A stretch of 6,688 nt of DNA from Clostridia bacterium. GTDB lineage: Bacteria; Bacillota; Clostridia; TANB77; CAG-508. The stretch lies in assembly GCA_022790685.1 (NCBI GenBank), contig JAAVXQ010000118.1, positions 1-6,688 of the forward strand, given 5' to 3'. Below the pieces are notes generated by a model, which worked only from the letters and a program-made list of their open reading frames with translations, was not told the DNA's origin and ran no database searches. The position numbers and the translations under genes are program-made. Shown piece after piece: positions 1-6,210 of the stretch; positions within the stretch are counted from its first letter, which is position 1; each line of letters begins with the position of its first letter.

Positions 1-633
1 ATATTTATAAACGCTTTCGTTAATAAATTTAACATTTTTTATAAAGCTAAAATATTTTAAGTTAAAAAATCCATCTTCAAATAATACAATATCTTCTAAA
101 AATCTTACATTATTCTTTTTAATTATATCACTTTTATATAGTTTACTCCATACTGTTCTAAGATTTCCCAAATATTTATCTGACTTATAATTTTTATTTA
201 ATAATTTTTTATTTAGAAAATCTATATCTTGAATTTCAGTTTCAATAATTTCTTCTTTTTTATTATATTCTAATAATGTATAATTTCCAACTATTAAATC
301 TATTTTTTCACCATCTTTATTTACTAAGTTCTCTATTGCGTTTTCTTCTAATATATCATCAGAATCAACAAACATTATATATTTTCCATTTGAAATATCT
401 ATTCCTTTATTTCTAGCATTAGAAGTTCCCTCATTTTTTTTACTAATTACAATAATTCTACTATCTTCTTTTTTAAAACTTAATGCTATTTCTTGGCTTT
501 TATCCTTTGAGTCATTATCTATTAATATTACTTCTATATTTTCATACGATTGCTTCAAAATTGATGCTATACATTCCTTTAAATATTTTTCTGAATTATA
601 TATTGGTATAATAACACTAACTAAATCCTTCAT
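1..633 (-). CDS. Family 2 glycosyltransferase, C-terminus outside window
   Basis: Partial gene: 211 codons are open from ATG at 633 to the window edge. The N-terminus (residues 1-46) has the GT2 GT-A fold pattern: MKDLVSVIIPIYNSEKYLKE, then ILIDNDSKDKS in the place of the usual DDGSxD nucleotide-binding loop. EGTSNARNKGI lies at about 68-78 and the metal/nucleotide DxD motif VDSDD at 89-93. Later WSKLYKSDII and LFEDGFFNLKYF match the EpsJ/WcaA-like acceptor half of such enzymes. It should add a sugar from a nucleotide-sugar donor to the lipid-linked repeat unit on the cytoplasmic membrane face. The start directly follows the TAG of the upstream gene (TAGATG), with an AAAGGA ribosome binding site inside that gene, so translation is probably coupled. 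The loop has Asp at position 41 where Gly is usual. Family is sure; donor and acceptor are unknown. Confidence 0.9.
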   Translation of the reverse strand, partial: MKDLVSVIIPIYNSEKYLKECIASILKQSYENIEVILIDNDSKDKSQEIALSFKKEDSRIIVISKKNEGTSNARNKGIDISNGKYIMFVDSDDILEENAIENLVNKDGEKIDLIVGNYTLLEYNKKEEIIETEIQDIDFLNKKLLNKNYKSDKYLGNLRTVWSKLYKSDIIKKNNVRFLEDIVLFEDGFFNLKYFSFIKNVKFINESVYKY

Positions 634-1794
634 CTATATTTCCTTTATTATTTTTTCATAATATTGCTTTCTTTTTCTATACAATATTTCTTTTTGAAAT
701 TCCTTTGATTTTTCAAAGTTTTTCTTTGCCTCAGTTTCCATTAGTTCTTTATTAATAAGCAATAGCTCTATTCTCTCTGCAATTTGCTGGTAAGCTTTTC
801 TTTTACACACAAAAGCCTTATCTATCAGTTCTGGTATTCCTCCTGTTTTAACTCCAATTGCTGGGCACGCTCTGCTCATAGCTTCAATAAGAGCTCTTGG
901 CATTCCTTCTTGAAGACTTGGAATTAAAAATATATCCATTTCATCTATCCAATTATATACTTGCTTTCCTGCTGGTAATGTTCCATCAAATTTTACATTT
1001 TCTTTTACCTTATTCTTTTCAGCATAACTTTCAAAATATTCCTTTGAGCCCTTGCCTAAAAAATGTAGTTCTATATTATATGTATCTTTTAATAGACTAA
1101 CAGCTTTTATTGCTGTATTATGTCCTTTATATTTTAAATCTAAAGAACCTATTAGTCCTAATTTATATATGTTAGTATCTCTTTTTATTTTATCTATTCT
1201 TTTTTGTAAAATGTTTTCATCTAGTTCTTCTAATATAACATCTGAACAATTTAATGAGTTGTTATAATTTGGATATCTTCTTTGTAAAAACTCGTTTGAA
1301 ACATAAATTATATTTCTAGAGTTTTTTATTTTACTTTTAGTAATAAAATATTGAATAGGTGCCATAATTTTTCCTGTTATTTTTCCATGATTCCATAAGG
1401 CATCCCATGGACAAGCTAAAAGTTCAACTATATATTGCTTATTTTGTTTTTTGCAGACATCTATTGCAATGTTTCCTAAAATACTTGGAAGTCCTACTAT
1501 CATAAAATCTGATTTTTCTATATATTTTGAAACTATTTTTTTTACTTTATTAGGATTTATGAAAATTCCTTTAAGAGTAGAACAGTTTGGAAGTTCTATT
1601 ATTTCTATATTTGCATTTTCTATTTTAGTAGCATTTTTTATTTCTGGTCTTATTTTTCTGATTCTTGTTAAAATATATATTTTATCCATATATTCTAAAT
1701 ATCTTTTTATTATGCTATTATTTATTGTAATTCCATAATAAGAGCCATCTTTATCTACATAGATAGGACCTTCTGTACACCATACTCCTATCAT
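634..1794 (-). CDS. Family 4 (GT-B) glycosyltransferase
   Basis: 386-residue glycosyltransferase of the Glycos_transf_1 (GT4) type. The N-terminal acceptor domain is diverged. The C-terminal donor domain is clear: IGSLDLKYKGH at about 215-225, HFLGKGS, then the E-x7-E signature EGMPRALIE (Glu296 and Glu304), followed by AMSRACPAIGVKTGGIPELI. The length is normal for the family. I start it at the second in-frame ATG (1794), not the first (1806). A perfect GGAGG lies 5 nt before 1794 and falls inside the codons that the longer start would translate, while the first ATG has no ribosome binding site. It lies 18 nt after the FrhB-like gene and abuts the GT2 gene, so it belongs to the same transcript. 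It probably extends the polysaccharide repeat unit with a retaining linkage, as is usual in GT4; sugar specificity cannot be read from sequence. Confidence 0.92.
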   Translation of the reverse strand: MIGVWCTEGPIYVDKDGSYYGITINNSIIKRYLEYMDKIYILTRIRKIRPEIKNATKIENANIEIIELPNCSTLKGIFINPNKVKKIVSKYIEKSDFMIVGLPSILGNIAIDVCKKQNKQYIVELLACPWDALWNHGKITGKIMAPIQYFITKSKIKNSRNIIYVSNEFLQRRYPNYNNSLNCSDVILEELDENILQKRIDKIKRDTNIYKLGLIGSLDLKYKGHNTAIKAVSLLKDTYNIELHFLGKGSKEYFESYAEKNKVKENVKFDGTLPAGKQVYNWIDEMDIFLIPSLQEGMPRALIEAMSRACPAIGVKTGGIPELIDKAFVCKRKAYQQIAERIELLLINKELMETEAKKNFEKSKEFQKEILYRKRKQYYEKIIKEI

Positions 1795-1799
1795 AATTT

Positions 1800-1804
1800 C
1801 CTCC
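1800..1804 (-). promoter_or_regulatory. Ribosome binding site that decides the GT4 start
   Basis: The minus strand reads GGAGG-AAATT-ATG, a full anti-16S match with a 5-nt spacer to ATG at 1794. Because it lies within codons 1-3 of the longer reading from 1806, that longer start is unlikely. Confidence 0.85.
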
Positions 1805-1812
1805 ATATATTA

Positions 1813-3051
1813 CTATTTTTTTATTTTATAATAAATTTTCTTTAGGTTATACTTGCATTTTGGAGATACCCTTCCCATACAAGCTTTTAGATTTAATTTT
1901 ACCTTTTGTTTTAATGACATTTTTCTTCTATATGTATGAATAATCGTTTTTAAACTATGTTTCTCTTCTAAAATATTTATCATTTTATTATTGAAATCAA
2001 TATTTTTATATTTATCTAAGCTTTGTGAAGTAAAGCAATCTTCTAATTTGCATTCCTCAATTATTTCTATGTCTTTATCTAATGCATTTAAAATACTTCT
2101 TCCTATATCTGTCATAATCAAAACTGCTGATATTCCTTTTAAATCATTATAATATTTTCTGCCCCAAAAATCACCAAGTCTAATGTCAGCATAAGAAATA
2201 TTTTTTCTTACTTCACAATCATAACATGAAAAATTTAAAAACATATTGTCAAAAAATATTTTATAAAAATTACTTTTTTCACTGCTAATAAATCTTTCTT
2301 TTTCATTTTTTTGTTTTATTTCTATGCAAAAATTATGCCAACCATAATGTTTACTTCTAAAAATACATTTATCTATTTTTTCTATTTTATATTTTTCTTT
2401 TAATTCTTCTATATATTTTTTCCATACAATATATGATGGTACTCCATGACAAAATAAATCTACTTTTATTATTTCATTTTCTATTCTTTCATTTTTAATA
2501 ATTTTTGATATTCCTGCAATTTGACAAGGTGTACCAAAAATTATAAATTTATTATCTTTATTCTGCTTACATTTTTCTATAAGTTCTTCTACTGCTTTTT
2601 TTGTATCACTTTGTATATATTTAGAACCTTTTAAAGCTTCTAATTCTTTTTCATCTTCTATAATAACTGCTTTTGCAATATTTTCATTATAATCATATAT
2701 AGTTCCAAATATTAGGTATCCCTTTTTAATACCATATTTGGCTATTTCATATGCAATCCCACCTGAAGTACAAGATTTTAAAGCAGTTTCATCTTTTGTT
2801 CTTGCCGAATACAATTTTCCTGTTTCTAAAGATATAGAGTCTTTTGTATCATATTTAGGGCAAACTTTTTTACATTTTCCGCAGTTTATACATTTTTCTT
2901 TATTTATAACTGCTTCATAAAAGCCATATTTATTTAGACTATACTCTATAGCTTTAGTAGGACATATTACAGCACACACACTACAGCCTGTACAATAATT
3001 ATTAGATTTGTCTTCAATAGTAGTAGTGGTGGTACTAGTACTATTACCCAT
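1813..3051 (-). CDS. FrhB/FdhB-like iron-sulfur protein of polysaccharide loci
   Basis: 412-residue member of the coenzyme F420 hydrogenase/dehydrogenase beta-subunit family. An N-terminal 2x[4Fe-4S] ferredoxin module shows CTGCSVCAVICP (Cys20, 23, 26, 30) and CINCGKCKKVCP (Cys54, 57, 60, 64). It is followed by the FrhB_FdhB N-terminal motif SCTSGG (93-98), FGTPCQ (172-177), and the C-terminal motif SCYDC (275-279) with ADIRLGDFWG (288-297). In true FrhB proteins this fold binds FAD and electrons. Members beside polysaccharide genes are common, but their reaction is not established; a redox step on a sugar or on the pyruvyl donor route is only a guess. Start chosen at 3051: AGAAAGG lies 9 nt upstream, whereas the earlier ATG at 3078 has no ribosome binding site and overlaps the recovered end of the pyruvyl transferase. 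A Thr/Ser-rich tract follows the start. No signal peptide is visible. Confidence 0.9.
   Translation of the reverse strand: MGNSTSTTTTTIEDKSNNYCTGCSVCAVICPTKAIEYSLNKYGFYEAVINKEKCINCGKCKKVCPKYDTKDSISLETGKLYSARTKDETALKSCTSGGIAYEIAKYGIKKGYLIFGTIYDYNENIAKAVIIEDEKELEALKGSKYIQSDTKKAVEELIEKCKQNKDNKFIIFGTPCQIAGISKIIKNERIENEIIKVDLFCHGVPSYIVWKKYIEELKEKYKIEKIDKCIFRSKHYGWHNFCIEIKQKNEKERFISSEKSNFYKIFFDNMFLNFSCYDCEVRKNISYADIRLGDFWGRKYYNDLKGISAVLIMTDIGRSILNALDKDIEIIEECKLEDCFTSQSLDKYKNIDFNNKMINILEEKHSLKTIIHTYRRKMSLKQKVKLNLKACMGRVSPKCKYNLKKIYYKIKK
3019..3042 (-). repeat. Short AGT/ACT/ACC trinucleotide tract (STSTTTTT)
   Basis: Eight consecutive AGT, ACT or ACC codons encode STSTTTTT right after Met-Gly-Asn of the FrhB-like protein, ahead of the ferredoxin module. 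The tract is degenerate, and length changes would be in multiples of three, so the frame would be kept. It probably forms a flexible N-terminal tail. Confidence 0.6.
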
Positions 3052-3060
3052 ATTAACATT

Positions 3061-3065
3061 CCTTT
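3061..3065 (-). promoter_or_regulatory. Ribosome binding site for the FrhB-like gene
   Basis: The minus strand reads AAAGG then 9 nt (AATGTTAAT) then ATG at 3051. It sits in the 17-nt gap that appears once the pyruvyl transferase is read to its shifted-frame stop at 3069. The ATG at 3078 lies upstream of this site and is not served by it. Confidence 0.75.
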
Positions 3066-3068
3066 CTT

Positions 3069-4170
3069 TTATTTGCATTTTTCTATAGCATTATTTAAGT
3101 ATTCTAAGCTGTCATTTCTAAGCTTTTCAATATTTCCGATTAAGAATATTTACATCTAATTTAGTTTTAAAAACTTTATTTAATTCTTTTTCTGAAACTT
3201 CATCTACTCTTCTATTTTCTATTCCTAATTTGCCAAGTAAATCTGTCATCTTATTTGAGTTCAAACTATTTCTTATTAAAACTGCCATAGGAACATTTGT
3301 AATACTTGCAGTTATTGTTCCATGAAAAGTATCTGTAACTACACATTCTGCATTTTTAATAATTTTAACCCATCCTAAAAGATCACAAGAAATATTTTTA
3401 TCACACCATTTATGATATGTACCCGGTGAAACTGTTATAAGATTATTTTCTTTAGCATATTTTTTAATTGCCTTAACTTCTGTTTCATCATTCATATTGT
3501 GATCATAAGAATAAACTACCATATATTTTTGGCTTGGAAGTTTAATATTTACCTCTAGTTCTTTGTCTTCAATTTTATGTAATATTGCAGGATCGCAAAC
3601 CATCTGTGCATCTATTCCTGTAAGTTTCTTAATCAAATCTTGTGTATGTTTATCTCTGGCAGAAAGGCATATAAAATTTTTTAAACCTTCTGCTACTATT
3701 GTTTTTGCATGTCTTTTTTCTAATAAATTCATATCTGTTTGTCCAAACGATGGTGCATATGAAATCATTTTGTTAGTATTTACACCATGTCCATACATCA
3801 TCATATTAATTCCCATTGGAATACTAAATACCTCATCACTTCCAACAATTGCCATATCTATATCTGCTGTTGCATAATTTTCAAATATAAAATTTTCTTT
3901 TCTAAAGTTTTTATTTGCTTTTAATTTTTTATAATTTCTAATAACAGAAGTTAATCCCCTTTTAAACAAATACTCCTTCAAATATGTAGGAATTGATTTT
4001 AGTGATGGTTGATATTTAAGTTTTTTCTCTAAATCAAAATCATAATTCTTCACATAAGTTAATATTTTTACATTATGTCCTAATTTCTCCAATTCTCTTT
4101 TTAGAGCATACATTTGAAGCTGTGCACCTTGATTATTTACATCATAATGTGTAAGTATTCCTATTTTCAT
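3069..4170 (-). CDS. Polysaccharide pyruvyl transferase, +1 frameshift near end
   Basis: Polysaccharide pyruvyl transferase family (PS_pyruv_trans): transfers pyruvate from phosphoenolpyruvate as a ketal onto a sugar of the repeat unit, giving it negative charge. Family marks are MKIGILTHYDVNNQGAQLQ at the N-terminus, IVGSDEVFS (108-116), ISYAPSFGQTD, CLSARD (167-172), CDPAIL (191-196) and VVTDTFHGT (276-284). Read straight through, the frame ends at 3127 after NRKY (347 residues). If the single C at 3138 is skipped, the protein continues from residue 345 as GNIEKLRNDSLEYLNNAIEK to a TAA at 3069 (366 residues). That amphipathic R-x2-SLEYL-type tail is normal for the family. The next gene then begins 17 nt later with its own ribosome binding site. 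The start overlaps the previous stop (ATGA), with GGAG upstream. The frame break could be an artefact, a mutation or programmed. Confidence 0.9.
3136..3138 (-). other. +1 frameshift site at CGG in pyruvyl transferase gene
   Basis: Zero frame reads CTT AAT CGG AAA TAT TGA. Dropping the C at 3138 gives CTT AAT GGA AAT ATT GAA and recovers the missing C-terminus. The shifted frame has a TAA at 3152-3150 and the zero frame a TGA at 3129-3127, so the switch must lie between them. Confidence 0.8.
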
Positions 4171-5253
4171 ATTTTGTCTTCTCCATATTCTTTTAAATAT
4201 TTTTTTACCATAAGTTTTATATTATATTTTTCTTCTAAATCTTTATATGCATTTTGTTTAATACTATCTAAATTATATTCATTATTTTTTATACTTTCAA
4301 CTATTTTTATAAAATCTTCTTTAGAATTTGCAATAAATCCATTTTTACTATTTTCTATCACATCTTTATTTCCTATGCAGTTAGACACAATGCAAATTTT
4401 TTTCATAAACATTGCTTCTAAAATAGAAATTGGTAAACCTTCCCAAAGTGAAGTAAGTATAAAAATATCATTGTTATTTAAATGTTCTAAAACTTGTTTT
4501 CTATCTTTCCACCCTGTAACCTTTATATTTTTACTATCCAACACTTCTTTTAGTTCTCCATCACCTATCCATGTAAATTCTATATCTTTAATTTCTTTTG
4601 CAATGTCATTAAAAAGCTCTGGATTTTTTTGATAGCCAATTCTTCCGTATAGTACATACCTTTAAGTTTTCTAAATTTATTTCTTTTTTATTTAAATCTT
4701 TTGTTTCCTCTTTTAATCTATCTATATCAATTCCATTATCTATTCTAATAGCATTACTTGTAAGTTTTAGGGCTTCTTCATATTCACCTTTTGAACATCC
4801 TACTATTTTACAATTTCTAAAACTCGCTATTTTTTCTATTATCCAATATATTTTTCTTTTCAATATAGATGTGTTTTGCATTAAAAAAGAAAAGCCATGA
4901 GGATTATAAAGCATTTTAATTCTTTTTCCATTAGTAGCAAATCTACCAATAAATCCTGCCTTAGATGAATGTAAATGTATTATATCTGGCTTTTCTTGTT
5001 TTATTATGTTTCTCACTTCAAAAAAAGCCTTTAAATCCTTAACCAGATTTATGCTTCTTTCAAAATTTTTTATTTCTATAAATTTAATATTTTTATTAAA
5101 ATCTTTTTCAAAATTTTCTGGTGTCTGTTTTCTTCTAGAATAACAAACTACTATTTCTTTATCTTCATTAGTTTCTTTTAATAAGTCTACTATAAAAGAA
5201 TATATACCGCCTCCAAAAGCTTCTACAATATGTAATATTTTCTTCTTACTCAT
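4167..5253 (-). CDS. Family 4 (GT-B) glycosyltransferase split by +1 frameshift
   Basis: One GT4 enzyme is split over two frames. Zero frame from ATG 5253 gives residues 1-202: HIVEAFGGGIYSFI (8-21, the donor/acceptor glycine loop), DIIHLHSSKAGFIGR (90-104), NPHGFSF (117-123), and IDNGIDIDRL (171-180), the usual linker between the two GT-B lobes. It then stops at 4609 after 12 wrong residues. Skipping the C at 4647 gives GRIGYQKNPELFN, FTWIGDGELK (226-235), IKVTGWKDR and the E-x7-E motif EGLPISILE (Glu271, Glu279), ending at 4167: 361 residues, full length. The N-terminal lobe alone would lack the nucleotide-sugar site and be inactive. The start is 2 nt after the transferase stop, with AAAGGTG upstream; the end overlaps the pyruvyl transferase start as ATGA. 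It probably adds the second or a later sugar of the repeat unit. Confidence 0.92.
4645..4647 (-). other. +1 frameshift site at CGG in GT4 gene
   Basis: Zero frame reads TGT ACT ATA CGG AAG AAT TGG (CTIRKNW). Skipping the C at 4647 gives ACT ATA GGA AGA ATT GGC (TIGRIG), the conserved start of the GT-B donor lobe. A TAA at 4664-4662 closes the shifted frame upstream, so the switch must lie downstream of it. Confidence 0.85.
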
Positions 5254-5255
5254 TT

Positions 5256-5960
5256 TTAAACAGCACCTTTTCTTTTTAATGTTATTAAAGCTGTTATTAA
5301 TAATATTTTTATATCATTTTTTACAGTTTTTCTGTAATGATATTTCATATCTAAATCTAATCTATCTGTAAAACTAAGTTCAGATCTTCCACTTATTTGC
5401 CAAAGTCCTGTTATTCCTGGTTTATGTTTAATAATGTATTTATAATATGTACCCATATCTTCAATTTCTTTTGGCATATATGGTCTAGGTCCTACTAAAC
5501 TCATTTCACCTTTTAAAACATTTATAAACTGTGGAAATTCATCTAGTGAAGTTTTTCTTAAAAATTCTCCAAATTTTGTTACTCTTGGATCATTTTTTAA
5601 TTTTTTATATTTTTTATATTCTTCTTTTAAAGCTTTATCTTGTTCTAATATTTCATTTAATTTTTCATCTGCATTAACTACCATAGTTCTAAATTTATAC
5701 ATTTTAAAAGTCTTACCATTTTTTCCTATTCTTTCATGAACATAAAAAAGTGGTCCATAGTCTTTGGTTTTTAGATTATTTATTAAAACTACCATACTAA
5801 GTGGCAAGGTTATCATCATTCCTAATAAAGAACCTACTATATCTATCCCTCTTAAAACAATATTTTTTACAATAGTTTTAAGTTCTCTTAAAAGTTCGGG
5901 AAGTTCTTCATCTTTTAATACTTCTAAATTAAATGGTATAGATAAATCTTGATTATTCAC
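5256..5960 (-). CDS. Priming polyprenyl-phosphate sugar-1-phosphate transferase
   Basis: 234-residue monotopic phosphoglycosyl transferase (Bac_transf family, like PglC and the catalytic half of WbaP/CpsE). It moves a sugar-1-phosphate from a UDP-sugar to undecaprenyl phosphate, the first step of polysaccharide repeat-unit assembly. Visible marks are one hydrophobic membrane segment at about 38-62 with a central Pro53 (re-entrant helix), KMYKFRTMVVNAD (86-98), the catalytic Asp140-Glu141 dyad in RKTSLDEFPQF, GEMSLVGPRPYMP (151-163), and KPGITGLWQISGRSELSF (180-197). It lacks the four-helix N-terminal domain of WbaP, so it is the small form with an extra soluble N-terminus of about 33 residues. 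The start is GTG at 5960; there is no in-frame ATG upstream, and GGGGG lies 10 nt before it, a slightly long spacer. It is the first gene of the operon, about 60 nt after the predicted transcription start. The donor sugar is unknown. Confidence 0.93.
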   Translation of the reverse strand: MNNQDLSIPFNLEVLKDEELPELLRELKTIVKNIVLRGIDIVGSLLGMMITLPLSMVVLINNLKTKDYGPLFYVHERIGKNGKTFKMYKFRTMVVNADEKLNEILEQDKALKEEYKKYKKLKNDPRVTKFGEFLRKTSLDEFPQFINVLKGEMSLVGPRPYMPKEIEDMGTYYKYIIKHKPGITGLWQISGRSELSFTDRLDLDMKYHYRKTVKNDIKILLITALITLKRKGAV

Positions 5961-6007
5961 TTTAAAAATACCCCCATATATTTTTAGTATTTTACAAAAT
6001 TATACAT

Positions 6008-6017
6008 TTTACGTAAA
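6008..6017. promoter_or_regulatory. 10-bp palindrome just after predicted transcription start
   Basis: TTTACGTAAA is a perfect inverted repeat lying a few bases downstream of the expected transcription start (about 6021). This is a position where a repressor could block the promoter. The regulator is unknown, and in such AT-rich DNA it may be chance. Confidence 0.3.
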
Positions 6018-6027
6018 CCTAGTATAT

Positions 6028-6056
6028 ATGATAACATTTTTCAAATGATTTTTCAA
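6028..6056 (-). promoter_or_regulatory. Predicted sigma-A promoter of the polysaccharide operon
   Basis: On the minus strand, -35 TTGAAA (6056-6051), a 17-nt spacer, and -10 TATCAT (6033-6028). TG stands one base before the -10 (6036-6035), giving an extended -10 TGnTATCAT. Each hexamer matches consensus at five of six bases. Transcription would start near 6021, leaving a leader of about 60 nt before the GTG at 5960. Confidence 0.7.
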
Positions 6057-6064
6057 GCTATTTT

Positions 6065-6108
6065 ACATAATTTAATCTTTTTTTAACCATTATTTAACAT
6101 TTTTTTAA
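6065..6108 (-). repeat. Four TTAAA direct repeats with exact 11-bp period
   Basis: On the minus strand, TTAAA begins at 6108, 6097, 6086 and 6075, exactly 11 bp apart. Units 1-2 and 3-4 also form a 22-bp tandem pair with few mismatches. The block ends 8 bp before the -35. Direct repeats one helical turn apart are typical of OmpR/PhoB-type response-regulator sites. The arrangement resembles the PhoP boxes of Bacillus (four TTAACA-like hexamers with about 5-bp gaps). It could also act as a curved A-tract or UP element. Confidence 0.45.
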
Positions 6109-6114
6109 TATAAG

Positions 6115-6128
6115 TAACAAATTTGTTA
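6115..6128. promoter_or_regulatory. 14-bp perfect palindrome upstream of the repeats
   Basis: TAACAAATTTGTTA reads the same on both strands. As RNA it would give only a 5-bp A/U-rich stem with no U-tract, so it is not a convincing terminator for metK. An operator is possible, with no known regulator assigned. Confidence 0.3.
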
Positions 6129-6210
6129 TTATTTTTACATTAATATCATATTCAAAATTAATCTTAATTACAATGTTATGTTAAGTTTTTTTATGATTTC
6201 CACACTATAA

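Noticed and set aside
1795..1806. Longer start of the second GT4 gene at 1806
   Set aside because: Its first codons are the GGAGG ribosome binding site for the ATG at 1794.
3052..3078. Longer start of the FrhB-like gene at 3078 (MQIKERNVN extension)
   Set aside because: No ribosome binding site precedes it, it overlaps the recovered end of the pyruvyl transferase, and a good AAAGG serves the ATG at 3051.
4167..4544. Separate small gene for a 125-residue glycosyltransferase fragment
   Set aside because: It is the donor lobe of the same GT4 protein. The shifted frame is open back to 4645 and matches family sequence upstream of the GTG at 4544.
4114..4632. Plus-strand open frames, the longest being this one of 172 codons
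   Set aside because: They lie antisense to well-supported genes, are rich in Ile/Phe/Ser from the AT-rich complement, and show no family motif.
5957..5977. Six-codon leader ORF (MGVFLK) whose TGA overlaps the GTG start
   Set aside because: Its ATG runs straight into the GGGGG that serves as the transferase ribosome binding site, and it has no ribosome binding site of its own. Most likely chance.
6129..6210. Rho-independent terminator after metK
   Set aside because: Only weak A/T-rich stems are found (for example CTTAA...TTAAG with a long loop), with no GC stem followed by a U-run.
5961..6210. SAM riboswitch or other structured leader in the gap
   Set aside because: The predicted leader is only about 60 nt, and no GC-paired helices or conserved riboswitch core are visible. 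Any metK leader would be beyond 6688.
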